The translations under genes were made by a program, and so were the position numbers. A DNA stretch of 64,000 nt. It comes from Nocardioides sp. JQ2195 (lineage in GTDB: Bacteria; Actinomycetota; Actinomycetes; Propionibacteriales; Nocardioidaceae). Shown here piece after piece: positions 34,790-42,310 of this stretch. Where the stretch lies: contig NZ_CP050902.1 of the NCBI RefSeq assembly GCF_012272695.1, positions 1,798,001-1,862,000 on the forward strand, read 5' to 3'. Positions within the stretch are counted from its first letter, which is position 1; each line of letters begins with the position of its first letter. The notes under the pieces are model-generated. The model had not been told where the DNA came from, searched no databases, and was given only the letters and a program-made list of their open reading frames with translations.

Positions 34790-35053
34790 TCAGTTGAACA
34801 GCGTGGCGACCCAGGCCGGCGCCTTCGGGGTGGCCGGCGGCGGGGTGGTCATGTCTGCGGTGATCCGCGGCAGCGGTGCGGTGTGGAAGCCGCCACCATC
34901 ACGGTGGAAGTCGTTCTCGGCGTCGATCATCTCGGCGAGGTCGGCGCGGGAGAGGAACACTCCGTGCCCCTCCGGGCACTTGTCAACGCTCATCCGGCCG
35001 AGGTCTCGACTGACCATGTCGGCCTGGCACTTGGGGCACTTCAGCGACTCCAT
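34790..35053 (-). CDS. zf-TFIIB-type zinc-ribbon protein
   Basis: 87 residues. The N-terminus KCPKCQADMVSRDLGRMSVDKCPEGHGVFL has a CxxC and a C-x-x-x-H ribbon followed by SRADLAEMI, the zf-TFIIB (COG3809) pattern. The C-terminal half is disordered and Pro/Thr-rich (TTPPPATPKAP). The role is unknown. The start is supported by a TAGCCT hexamer 7 nt upstream. Confidence 0.8.
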   Translation of the reverse strand: MESLKCPKCQADMVSRDLGRMSVDKCPEGHGVFLSRADLAEMIDAENDFHRDGGGFHTAPLPRITADMTTPPPATPKAPAWVATLFN

Positions 35054-35060
35054 GACTCGC

Positions 35061-35066
35061 AGGCTA
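35061..35066 (-). promoter_or_regulatory. TAGCCT -10 element of the zinc-ribbon gene
   Basis: TAGCCT-N7-ATG; leaderless start inferred. Confidence 0.45.
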
Positions 35067-35137
35067 CTCCCTTCGGCACGAGGAATCTGAGTATCGGGAC
35101 GGATGATCTGCCGGAGTGTGTCGGTGAGGATCGAGCC

Positions 35138-35953
35138 ATGGACGTGTTGAATGCTGTCGTGACCCGACGCCGAAGCGGATTCCCCTATCTCGACGAGCCC
35201 GTCGGCGTGCTCGCCTTCGCCCACCGGGGTGGCGCCTTCCACCCCGAGATCGAGGGCTTGGAGAACACGATGGCCGCCTTCCGGCACGCCGTGGACCTGG
35301 GCTACCGCTACCTCGAGACCGACGTCCACGTCACCCGTGACGGCGTACTCCTGGCCTTCCACGACACCGTGCTCGACCGGGTCACCGACCTCAAGGGTGA
35401 GATCGCCTCCCTGACGTACGCCGAGGTGCAAGGTGCGTTGATCGGCGGCAAGGAGCGCGTCCCGACGCTGGCCGAGCTGTTCGACGCCTTCCCCGATGCC
35501 CGGTTCAACATCGACATCAAGGCGCCGGGCGCGGTCCGGCCGCTGGCGGACTTCATCGAGGCGCGCAACGCCCACGACCGGATCCTGGTCGGATCCTTCT
35601 CCCGCAGGCACCTGGGCCAGTTCCGACGGCTCACCCAGGGGCGGGTGCCAACCTCGGCTCACCCGGGTGAGGTGGTCATCTTCCTGCTCTCCCCCACCGG
35701 CGGCATCGCCCGCCTGCTCACGCGCGGTCGGGTGCAGGCCCTGCAGGTCCCGCACCGCAAGTCGGGCATTCCGGTGACGAATGGGTGGTTGGTGCGCAAG
35801 GCTCATGCCGCAGGTGCACAGGTGCATGTGTGGACGATCGATGAGCCGGAGGAGATGGCCGGGCTGATCGACCGTGGTGTCGACGGCTTGATGACCGATC
35901 GCACCGACATACTCAAGGACGTGCTCGTCGAGCGCGGCCAGTGGGAGGGATGA
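35138..35953 (+). CDS. Glycerophosphodiester phosphodiesterase
   Basis: 271 residues. The GDPD motifs are AFAHRGGAFHPE with the catalytic His, ENTMAAF, YLETDVHVTRDGVLLAFHDTVLDR with the second His and metal-binding Glu/Asp, and VHVWTIDEPEEM near the end. It hydrolyses glycerophosphodiesters to glycerol-3-phosphate and an alcohol. No signal peptide is seen, so it is intracellular. It lies 4 bp upstream of the MFS transporter gene, a likely two-gene operon. Confidence 0.9.
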   Translation: MDVLNAVVTRRRSGFPYLDEPVGVLAFAHRGGAFHPEIEGLENTMAAFRHAVDLGYRYLETDVHVTRDGVLLAFHDTVLDRVTDLKGEIASLTYAEVQGALIGGKERVPTLAELFDAFPDARFNIDIKAPGAVRPLADFIEARNAHDRILVGSFSRRHLGQFRRLTQGRVPTSAHPGEVVIFLLSPTGGIARLLTRGRVQALQVPHRKSGIPVTNGWLVRKAHAAGAQVHVWTIDEPEEMAGLIDRGVDGLMTDRTDILKDVLVERGQWEG

Positions 35954-35957
35954 GCAG

Positions 35958-37316
35958 ATGGCTGACCAGGGAGTCACCGGCATCGCGGACCTGAGGCCCT
36001 TGGCCAGGGCCCGGGAGCAGAAGGCGTGGTACTGGTACGACTGGGCGAACTCGGCCTATGTGACGACGGTCTCGACCGTCATGCTGGGCCCCTACCTGAT
36101 CGAGATCGCGAAGAACGCCGCGGTCGACAACCGGGTCGACGTGCTCGGCCTCTCGGTGGCCCCCGGTGCGCTGCCGTCCTATCTCGTCACCTTCTCCACC
36201 ATCCTGTCCGCGATCATCCTCCCCCTGCTCGGTGCGGTGGCCGACCGGACGGCCAACAAGAAGGGCATGCTGGCCGCCTTCGCCTGGACCGGAGCGGCCT
36301 TCGCCTCCCTCCTGTTCTTCTGCAAGGGCGAGAACTGGCAGATCGGTGCCATCGCGGTGATCGGGGCGAATCTCTGCCTCGGGGCCTCAACGGTCTTCAA
36401 CGACTCGATCCTGCCGCTCATCTCCACCGAGGAGGAACGCGACCGGGTCTCGTCCCGGGGCTGGGCCTGGGGATATCTCGGCGGCGGACTGCTGCTCGTG
36501 GTCAACCTGGTGATGTTCCTGTTCCACGACACCTTCGGCATGTCCGAGAGCTTCTCGGTGCGCCTGTCGATGCTCTCGGCGGCGGTGTGGTGGGCAGCGT
36601 TCACGTTCATCCCCTACCTGCGCCTGAAGAACCACCAGCCCATGCACGTGGTCGCGGAGGAGGGCGGCATCGTCTCGCAGAGCTTCGGCCAGCTGTGGGC
36701 CACGCTCAAGGACATGAAGAACTATCCGATGGCGCTGACCTTCCTCGGCGCCTACCTGTTCTTCAACGACGGCATCCAGACCGTGATCGCTTCGTCGTCC
36801 ATCTACGGCAAGGAGCAGCTCGGCTTCGGCACCTCCGTGCTGATCGGCACGATCCTGATGGTGCAGTTCGTGGCCTTCATCGGGGCCCTCGTCTTCGGCA
36901 AGGCGGCCGAGAAGTACGGCGCCAAGAAGGTGATCCTGACCGGACTCGGGATCTGGATGGGCATCGTGACGGTGGCCCTGGTCCTGCCCAAGGACCAGAT
37001 CGTGCCGTTCCTGGTGATGGGATTCGCGATCGGCCTGGTGCTCGGCGGCACCCAGGCGCTGGCCCGGTCCTACTTCTCCCTGCTGATCCCCAAGGGGCGC
37101 GAGGGTGAGTTCTTCAGCTTCTACCACGCGATGGATCGCGGCACGTCGTGGTTCGGCACGCTCACCTTCGGCCTCGTCTACCAGCTCACCGACTCCTACC
37201 GGCCCGCCATCTTCGCGTTGATCGCGTTCTTCCTGATCGGTGGACTTCTGCTGATGAAGGTGGACACTGCCCGCGGGATCCGTGAAGCCGGTAACGTTGA
37301 GCCTTCAGTCATCTGA
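35958..37316 (+). CDS. MFS transporter, UMF1/Atg22-like
   Basis: 452 residues with about 12 hydrophobic helices. The N-terminal WYWYDWANSAYVTTVSTVMLGPY segment is the signature of the UMF1/Vps-Atg22 subgroup. GAVADRTANKKGM is the usual MFS loop 2-3 motif, and ARSYFSLLIPKGREGEFFSFYHAMDRGTSWFG is conserved in the subgroup. The substrate is unknown; yeast Atg22 exports amino acids from the vacuole. It follows the GDPD gene, which suggests a role in uptake or recycling of its products (inference). Confidence 0.87.
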   Translation: MADQGVTGIADLRPLARAREQKAWYWYDWANSAYVTTVSTVMLGPYLIEIAKNAAVDNRVDVLGLSVAPGALPSYLVTFSTILSAIILPLLGAVADRTANKKGMLAAFAWTGAAFASLLFFCKGENWQIGAIAVIGANLCLGASTVFNDSILPLISTEEERDRVSSRGWAWGYLGGGLLLVVNLVMFLFHDTFGMSESFSVRLSMLSAAVWWAAFTFIPYLRLKNHQPMHVVAEEGGIVSQSFGQLWATLKDMKNYPMALTFLGAYLFFNDGIQTVIASSSIYGKEQLGFGTSVLIGTILMVQFVAFIGALVFGKAAEKYGAKKVILTGLGIWMGIVTVALVLPKDQIVPFLVMGFAIGLVLGGTQALARSYFSLLIPKGREGEFFSFYHAMDRGTSWFGTLTFGLVYQLTDSYRPAIFALIAFFLIGGLLLMKVDTARGIREAGNVEPSVI

Positions 37317-37355
37317 AACTCCATGACGTGGGTTCGACCACATTCGTCGCCTGAC

Positions 37356-37381
37356 GGAATCCTTGGCCCGCGTCGTACGTT
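37356..37381 (+). promoter_or_regulatory. SigR/SigH-type promoter of rbpA
   Basis: GGAAT and GTT are separated by exactly 18 nt, the consensus for actinobacterial oxidative and disulfide-stress sigma factor SigR/SigH. Streptomyces rbpA is a known SigR target. The element is 119 bp upstream of the ATG. Confidence 0.6.
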
Positions 37382-37500
37382 GGAGGGGGTGGACGCGTTC
37401 GCGCGAAGGTGACGCACGACCTAGTTGGTCCGCGTCATGTTCCCGAAGGAACACCGTCCCATCCACGAGCAAGGAAAAACGACTTAATCGGAGGTAGCTC

Positions 37501-37890
37501 ATGGCGGAGCGCACATTGCGTGGAGCCCGGCTCGGAGGCCAGAGCTTCGAGGACGAGCGCGGCATCGAGTTCGCGGCACGTCAGCAGGTCGGTTACGCCT
37601 GCCCGCAGGGTCACGAGTTCGAGGTCCCGATGTCCGTCGAGGCGGACATCCCGGCCAACTGGGAATGCCCGAAGTGCGGGGCCGTGGCCCTGAACATCGA
37701 CGGCATCCTTCCTGAGGCGAAGGCCGAGAAGCCGGCTCGCACCCATTGGGACATGTTGCTCGAGCGTCGCTCCATCAAGGAGCTCGAGGACATCCTGAGC
37801 GAGCGGCTCGAGCTGCTTCGCGGTGGCGAGATCGGTCCGGCGCACCTGCACCGGGCCAGCAAGAGCAGGAAGAAGAAGACGACGGCCTGA
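37501..37890 (+). CDS. rbpA: RNA polymerase-binding protein RbpA
   Basis: 129 residues, the actinobacteria-specific RNA polymerase regulator. The N-terminal RGARLGGQSFEDERG arm, the zinc-ribbon-like YACPQGHEFEVPM with WECPKCG, and the sigma-interacting THWDMLLERRSIKELEDIL helix are all present. The C-terminal tail is Lys-rich (SKSRKKKTTA). RbpA stabilises the housekeeping sigma factor on core polymerase and raises rifampicin tolerance. Its stop is in a hairpin shared with the convergent fxsA stop. Confidence 0.95.
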   Translation: MAERTLRGARLGGQSFEDERGIEFAARQQVGYACPQGHEFEVPMSVEADIPANWECPKCGAVALNIDGILPEAKAEKPARTHWDMLLERRSIKELEDILSERLELLRGGEIGPAHLHRASKSRKKKTTA

Positions 37891-37905
37891 GACTGGCTTC
37901 AGGCC
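37884..37905. terminator. Hairpin containing both stop codons of rbpA and fxsA
   Basis: GGCCTGA (37884-37890) pairs with TCAGGCC (37899-37905) around an 8-nt loop. The two TGA stops occupy the inner ends of the stem. The convergent genes are only 8 bp apart. Confidence 0.55.
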
Positions 37906-38399
37906 TGTGGGTCGTCATCGACGACCTCGCCCTCGACCACGGTTCCTTGCGAGCCGGGTCGGGGGCGGTTGTCGTTCCTGGGCGCTGAGGGCCCCGGGCC
38001 GAAGGGCAGGGTGGTGACCATCCGTGCCCCGATGAAGGCGGACAACGCCCTGCGCGCCACCGGACGCGTGAGCGGCAGGATCAGCAGCAGCCCCACCACG
38101 TCGAGCACGAATCCCGGCGAGAGCATCAGGATGCCGCCGGTCAGGATCAGGATGCCGTCGGCCAGCTCCTTGGCCGGCATCCGGCCGCTCGAGAGCGCCG
38201 CGTTGAGCGCCCTGAAGGCGCGCGCCCCCTCGTGCTTGATCAGCCATCCTCCGAAGAGGCTGTCGGCGATGAGCAGCAGGATCGTCCAGCCGACGCCGAT
38301 CACCTGGCCGACCTGGATCAGGACGTAGAGCTCGAGCAGCGGGATCCCGAAGAACAGCACGGCGATGACCCAGGTCGGGAACCGGCGGCGCTTGGTCAT
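37899..38399 (-). CDS. fxsA: FxsA-family membrane protein
   Basis: 166 residues. The FxsA core runs VIAVLFFGIPLLELYVLIQVGQVIGVGWTILLLI, then GGWLIKHEGARAFRALNAAL, then LTGGILMLSPGFVLDVVGLLLILP, with about three helices. It is a cytoplasmic-membrane protein first linked to phage exclusion in E. coli; the actinobacterial role is unknown. The C-terminal 40 residues are charged and soluble. It is the third gene of the lnt-ppm1-fxsA unit, 7 bp after ppm1. Confidence 0.88.
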   Translation of the reverse strand: MTKRRRFPTWVIAVLFFGIPLLELYVLIQVGQVIGVGWTILLLIADSLFGGWLIKHEGARAFRALNAALSSGRMPAKELADGILILTGGILMLSPGFVLDVVGLLLILPLTRPVARRALSAFIGARMVTTLPFGPGPSAPRNDNRPRPGSQGTVVEGEVVDDDPQA

Positions 38400-38406
38400 G
38401 GCGCGC

Positions 38407-39159
38407 TCACCCGCGGCCGAACCGGCGCTTGATCCGGTTCCGACGTTCGTGCAGGCCCCAGCGGGTGATCCGCTTGAGAGACTCGCTGGCCACGGAACCG
38501 CTCATCTTGGAGTCGCCGCGCTCACGCTCGATGAACTCGATCGGCACCTCGCGGACGGTCAGGCCGGCCTGCAGGGTGCGCCAGGCCATGTCGGTCTGGA
38601 ACACGTAGCCGGTGGACTCCACGGTGTCGATGTCGATGGCCTCGAGGGTGGCACGCCTGAAGACCCGGAATCCGGCGGTGGCGTCCTTGATCCTCACGCC
38701 GAGCAGCAGCCGGACGTAGAGGTTGCCGCCACGCGAGAGGAGCACGCGTGACCTCGGCCAGTTGACCACGGACCCGCCCGGGATCCAGCGGGCCCCGATC
38801 ACCAGGTCGGCGTCGCGCAGTGCGTCCAACAGGCGGTGCAGCTGCTCGGGCTGGTGCGACCCGTCGGCATCCATCTCGCCGATCACGTCGTAGCCGGCGT
38901 CGAGGGCGACGCGGAAGCCGTTCAGGTAGGCCGCTCCGAGGCCGGCCTTCTCGGTGCGGTGCACCACTGAGACCTGGGGGTCGGCGGCGGCCAGCTTGTC
39001 GGCCAGGTCGCCGGTGCCGTCGGGCGAGTTGTCGTCGACGATCATCACGTCGACGCCCGGTTGTGCCTTGCGCAGGCGGGCCACGATCCACTCGAGGTTG
39101 AGCGACTCGTTGTAGGTCGGGATCACCATCACGACCCGGCCCAGTCCGTCGTACGTCAC
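38407..39159 (-). CDS. ppm1: Polyprenol-phosphate mannose synthase (Ppm1-like GT2)
   Basis: 250 residues. The GT2 motifs are VVMVIPTYNESLNL, MIVDDNSPDGTGD, EMDADGSHQPEQL (DxD-like Asp-Ala-Asp) and GDSKMSGSVASESL. It matches the soluble catalytic domain D2 of mycobacterial Ppm1, which transfers mannose from GDP-mannose to polyprenyl phosphate for lipoglycan and protein mannosylation. The ATG overlaps the lnt stop (ATGA). Lnt and Ppm1 are separate polypeptides here, whereas in M. tuberculosis the two are one fused protein. Confidence 0.92.
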   Translation of the reverse strand: MTYDGLGRVVMVIPTYNESLNLEWIVARLRKAQPGVDVMIVDDNSPDGTGDLADKLAAADPQVSVVHRTEKAGLGAAYLNGFRVALDAGYDVIGEMDADGSHQPEQLHRLLDALRDADLVIGARWIPGGSVVNWPRSRVLLSRGGNLYVRLLLGVRIKDATAGFRVFRRATLEAIDIDTVESTGYVFQTDMAWRTLQAGLTVREVPIEFIERERGDSKMSGSVASESLKRITRWGLHERRNRIKRRFGRG

Positions 39160-40703
39160 GCGTTCTCCCCTTGTTCAACGGCGGACTCGGGGTCTTCCGA
39201 GGTTGCGGAACCCGACGCCTTCTTCTTGCGCAGACGATACGACAGCAGTGGGAACAGGGCGGCACCGAGGGCGAGCGGCACGGCCAGGCGTCCGAGCCAC
39301 GGCCCGACCACCATCGACGGCGGGACGCCCGCGGCCAGCTGCACGTCCTGGACGAGCACGTCGCGGGTGCGCGGCTCGATGGCGGAGATCACCGTGCCGT
39401 CGGGTCCGATCACCCCGCTGCGGCCGTTGATCGCGGCCACGACCACGGTGCGTCCCGTCTCGAGCGCGCGCAGCCGACTGATCGCGAACTGCTGCTCGAT
39501 CTGCCCCGTGTGGATGAACATCGCGTTCGAGGTCTGCACGGCGACCAGCTCGGCCCCATGGCGCACCTGGGCGGTGATCGTGTCGTCGTACGCCACGTCG
39601 AAGCAGATCACGTCGGCGACCTCGGTGCCGTCGATCCGCAGCGGATTGACGCCGGTGCCGCTGAGCATGTCGCGTGGCACCATGGCGAGGCGTCCGAAGT
39701 TCTCGGTGCCGAAGTGCTGGCGATAGGGGATGTACTCGCCGAAGGGCACCGGGTGGTGCTTGGTGTAGCGATCGCCCGCACCGGTGACGGGGTCGAAGAC
39801 CACGCCTTGGTTGAGCACGTTCCGGTCGTCCGGGGCATCCACGATGGCACCGACCAGGATCGGTACTCCGATCATGCTGGAGGTCATCGAGAGCATCTGT
39901 GCCGTGGAGCCGTCGCGGAACGGGTCGACGGCGGTCGAGTTCTCCGGCCAGACCACGAAGTCAGGCTGGTCCACCTGGCCGGCCGCCACCCGCTCGGCCA
40001 GCTCCTGGGTGGCGGTCATGTGGCTGGTGGTGACCTCGCGGTAGTGGGCAAGCAGGTCGTCGCCGCTGCCCGGCACGTTGCCCTGCACGACGGCCACCGT
40101 GACGCGCTCGTCGGAGGTGGACTGGATCGGGACGAACCACGGGAGGGCGACGGCCAGCACGGTGCCGCTGAGCACGCCTCCGGCGAGCACCTGGCGTTCC
40201 TTCAGGTGCTGGAGGCACCACAGCAGGACCGCGCTGCAGAGGACGACGAGGAGGCTCACGCCGTTGGCGCCGATCCAGGGGAACCAACGCTCGAACGGCG
40301 TGTCGATGGTCGCGAAGGAGACCCTCCCCCAGGTCAGCCCGCTCATCGGCCACGCGCCGCGCAGCGTCTCGACCGCGAGCCAGACCAGTGCCGACCACAA
40401 GGGCCAGCCGGGAAGCCGGGAGACCGCAGCCAGCCCCGCACCGGCAAGTGCGAAGTAGAGGGCCTCGAAGCCGGAGAGCGCCAACCAGGCATCCACCCCG
40501 ATGACGCGGAGCCAGAAGAGGAGCGTGAGCATGAAGCCCAGCCCGAACACCAGTCCGAGCAACGCACTCCACCGCAGGCGCTGGTGACGGACACACCACA
40601 GCAGGGTGGCGAGGCTGATCGGCAGCAGGGCGACCACCGCCACCGGCTCGAAGGCCAGTCCCAACGCGATCCCGCTGAGCAGAGCGAGCAGGATGCGGAT
40701 CAC
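39156..40703 (-). CDS. lnt: Apolipoprotein N-acyltransferase
   Basis: 515 residues from GTG. The N-terminal half has six or more hydrophobic helices. The C-terminal carbon-nitrogen hydrolase domain has VVWPENSTAVDPF (catalytic Glu), the Lys region YTKHHPVPFGEYIPYR and the nucleophile Cys in VICFDVAYDD. It N-acylates the cysteine of lipoproteins, so it would act on the lipoproteins encoded in this window. A TAGCCT hexamer lies 6 nt before the GTG. The following Ppm1 gene is coupled. Confidence 0.9.
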   Translation of the reverse strand: MIRILLALLSGIALGLAFEPVAVVALLPISLATLLWCVRHQRLRWSALLGLVFGLGFMLTLLFWLRVIGVDAWLALSGFEALYFALAGAGLAAVSRLPGWPLWSALVWLAVETLRGAWPMSGLTWGRVSFATIDTPFERWFPWIGANGVSLLVVLCSAVLLWCLQHLKERQVLAGGVLSGTVLAVALPWFVPIQSTSDERVTVAVVQGNVPGSGDDLLAHYREVTTSHMTATQELAERVAAGQVDQPDFVVWPENSTAVDPFRDGSTAQMLSMTSSMIGVPILVGAIVDAPDDRNVLNQGVVFDPVTGAGDRYTKHHPVPFGEYIPYRQHFGTENFGRLAMVPRDMLSGTGVNPLRIDGTEVADVICFDVAYDDTITAQVRHGAELVAVQTSNAMFIHTGQIEQQFAISRLRALETGRTVVVAAINGRSGVIGPDGTVISAIEPRTRDVLVQDVQLAAGVPPSMVVGPWLGRLAVPLALGAALFPLLSYRLRKKKASGSATSEDPESAVEQGENA

Positions 40704-40709
40704 GCGGCA

Positions 40710-40715
40710 AGGCTA
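40710..40715 (-). promoter_or_regulatory. TAGCCT -10 element of lnt
   Basis: TAGCCT-N6-GTG; leaderless start inferred. Confidence 0.45.
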
Positions 40716-41068
40716 CCGGGGAGGATCATGCAGGCGCGGAAGGGCCGACGAACCCTTCGGACCTCCTCACCGACGACTGGCGGCCGACGATGCGAAGTTG
40801 TCTACGGAGCGCGTGGCCCTCCCGCATCCGCCCTCGAGCGGCGGTACCGACCTCCGCGAGCCGTCGGGTCCGGCGCGTGGTGCTCACACCGTCCACGACG
40901 ACCACCTGGACGCCGGTCCTCCATCACGATCTGCATGGACGGACTCCCGAACCTTCACCCATCCCTCGGGCACCTGTCAACAAGCCGCTGACCTGCAGGG
41001 ATGCGTGTTGTCGCAGGTCAGCGCGGGGTGGCCTGCCGACAAAAAAGTCTCACCAATTTCGATGACTT

Positions 41069-41094
41069 TCGGCGTGTCGTGCCAGACACGCCGA
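41069..41094 (-). terminator. Terminator of the kdd-kamD-kamE-kal operon
   Basis: TCGGCGTGTC and GACACGCCGA form a 10-bp stem 27 nt after the kal stop. A T-rich stretch (CTTTTTTG on the minus strand) follows about 25 nt later. Confidence 0.55.
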
Positions 41095-41120
41095 GAAGGT
41101 CGGCTAGTGCGCGATGGCGG

Positions 41121-41519
41121 TCAGGTCGAGGTGCGTGGCGGAACCACGACGGTGCCGGTGGCCTCGGTGGCGAGCAGCGGCGGCTCGAGCACGGCGGCAG
41201 CACCGGGTCGCGCCTCGGTTGCCGCCCCGCGCGCCACGACGTGCACCGTGAAGTGGATGACCCTGGAGCGGGTGCCGGCCTTGATGAGCTCGGCGGTGAT
41301 CTCCAGGACGTCGCCGGCGCGGACGGCTTCGCGGAACTGCACGTCGGAGTAGGAGGCGAACAGGCCCTCGTCACCGTCGGTGCGGATGCACATCTCGGTC
41401 GCCACGTCGCCAAAGGCTGCCAAGGAGTAGGCGCCGTCGACGAGGTTGCCGGCGTAGTGCGCGTGGGAGTAGGGCACGTAGCGGCGGTGGACGACCTTCA
41501 GCCCGGGCTCGATGCTCAT
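41121..41519 (-). CDS. kal: 3-aminobutyryl-CoA ammonia-lyase
   Basis: 132 residues with a hotdog fold. Conserved segments are HRRYVPYSHAHYAGNLVDGAYSLAAFGDVATEM, AGDVLEITAEL and VIHFTVHVVAR. Kal removes ammonia from 3-aminobutyryl-CoA to give crotonyl-CoA in lysine degradation. The ATG overlaps the kamE stop, so it is the last gene of the kdd-kamD-kamE-kal operon, which strongly supports the assignment of this small hotdog protein. Confidence 0.85.
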   Translation of the reverse strand: MSIEPGLKVVHRRYVPYSHAHYAGNLVDGAYSLAAFGDVATEMCIRTDGDEGLFASYSDVQFREAVRAGDVLEITAELIKAGTRSRVIHFTVHVVARGAATEARPGAAAVLEPPLLATEATGTVVVPPRTST

Positions 41520-42310
41520 GAGGCCTGCTTCGGTCGGGTCCGGTTCTCCGGACGGTTGAGGATGCGGTGGACGAGGAAGCTGGCCACCTCGCCGGGAGTG
41601 GTGCCGCGGGAGAAGACCCGGTCGACCCCGAGGTCACCGGCCATCTTCTCGTCGAAGCGCGGACCGCCCACCACCAGCACGGGCCGCTTGGCGGCCGGGT
41701 AGGACTCGCGGAAGGCGGCCGACATCTCCCGGGTGTTGAGGATGTGCGCATCGCGCTGGGTGACCACCTGGGAGACCAGCACCGCGTCCGCGTTCTCGGC
41801 CCGGGCCCGGTCGACGAGCTGGGGCACCGAGACCTGGGCGCCGAGGTTGACGACCTTCAGCTCGCGGTAGTACTCCAGCCCCTTCTCCCCCGCGAAGCCC
41901 TTGATGTTCATGATCGCGTCGATGCCGACCGTGTGCGCGTCGGTGCCGATGCAACCGCCGACCACCACCATCCGGCGGCGCAGGGACTCCTTCACCGTCG
42001 CGTTGACCTCCTTGGGGGTCAGCAGCGGGTAGTCACGCTCGACCACCTCGACCTTGCTCGGGTCGACCAGGTGGTTGACCCGGCCGTAGACGACGAAGAA
42101 GGTGAAGTCGGGTCCCATCGGCTTGGCGTGCGCGACCAGGGCCGGCTCCATGCCCATCTTGTTGGCCAGCTGCTCGGCGGCCCCCTCGGCGACCTTGGAG
42201 TGAGGCATCGGCAGGGTGAACGAGATCTGCACCATGCCGTCGCCCGTGGTGTCGCCGTAGGGGCGGATCAGCTTGCCGGGCTCCGTCGACCCGGTGGTGG
42301 TCGGGCTCAT
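41516..42310 (-). CDS. kamE: Lysine 5,6-aminomutase beta subunit
   Basis: 264 residues. It has the aminomutase dimerisation region followed by a B12-binding Rossmann domain. The cobalamin motif DAHTVG is in GGCIGTDAHTVGIDAI. The following IKGFAGEKG contains the lysine expected to bind PLP. KamDE moves the 6-amino group of beta-lysine to C5, making 3,5-diaminohexanoate, with adenosylcobalamin and PLP. It overlaps kamD and kal by four bases each. Confidence 0.92.
   Translation of the reverse strand: MSPTTTGSTEPGKLIRPYGDTTGDGMVQISFTLPMPHSKVAEGAAEQLANKMGMEPALVAHAKPMGPDFTFFVVYGRVNHLVDPSKVEVVERDYPLLTPKEVNATVKESLRRRMVVVGGCIGTDAHTVGIDAIMNIKGFAGEKGLEYYRELKVVNLGAQVSVPQLVDRARAENADAVLVSQVVTQRDAHILNTREMSAAFRESYPAAKRPVLVVGGPRFDEKMAGDLGVDRVFSRGTTPGEVASFLVHRILNRPENRTRPKQAS

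Larger units (their letters stand above)
40704..41120. other. 417-bp spacer with inverted repeats and no gene
   Basis: No reading frame here has family similarity. Two inverted repeats are present: GCTGACCTGC (40987-40996) with GCAGGTCAGC (41013-41022), and TCGGCGTGTC with GACACGCCGA near the kal end. A run of six A lies at 41041-41046. Confidence 0.6.

Noticed and set aside
39171..40991. 606-residue plus-strand frame over lnt
   Set aside because: His/Glu/Gly-rich shadow; lnt has intact catalytic motifs on the other strand.
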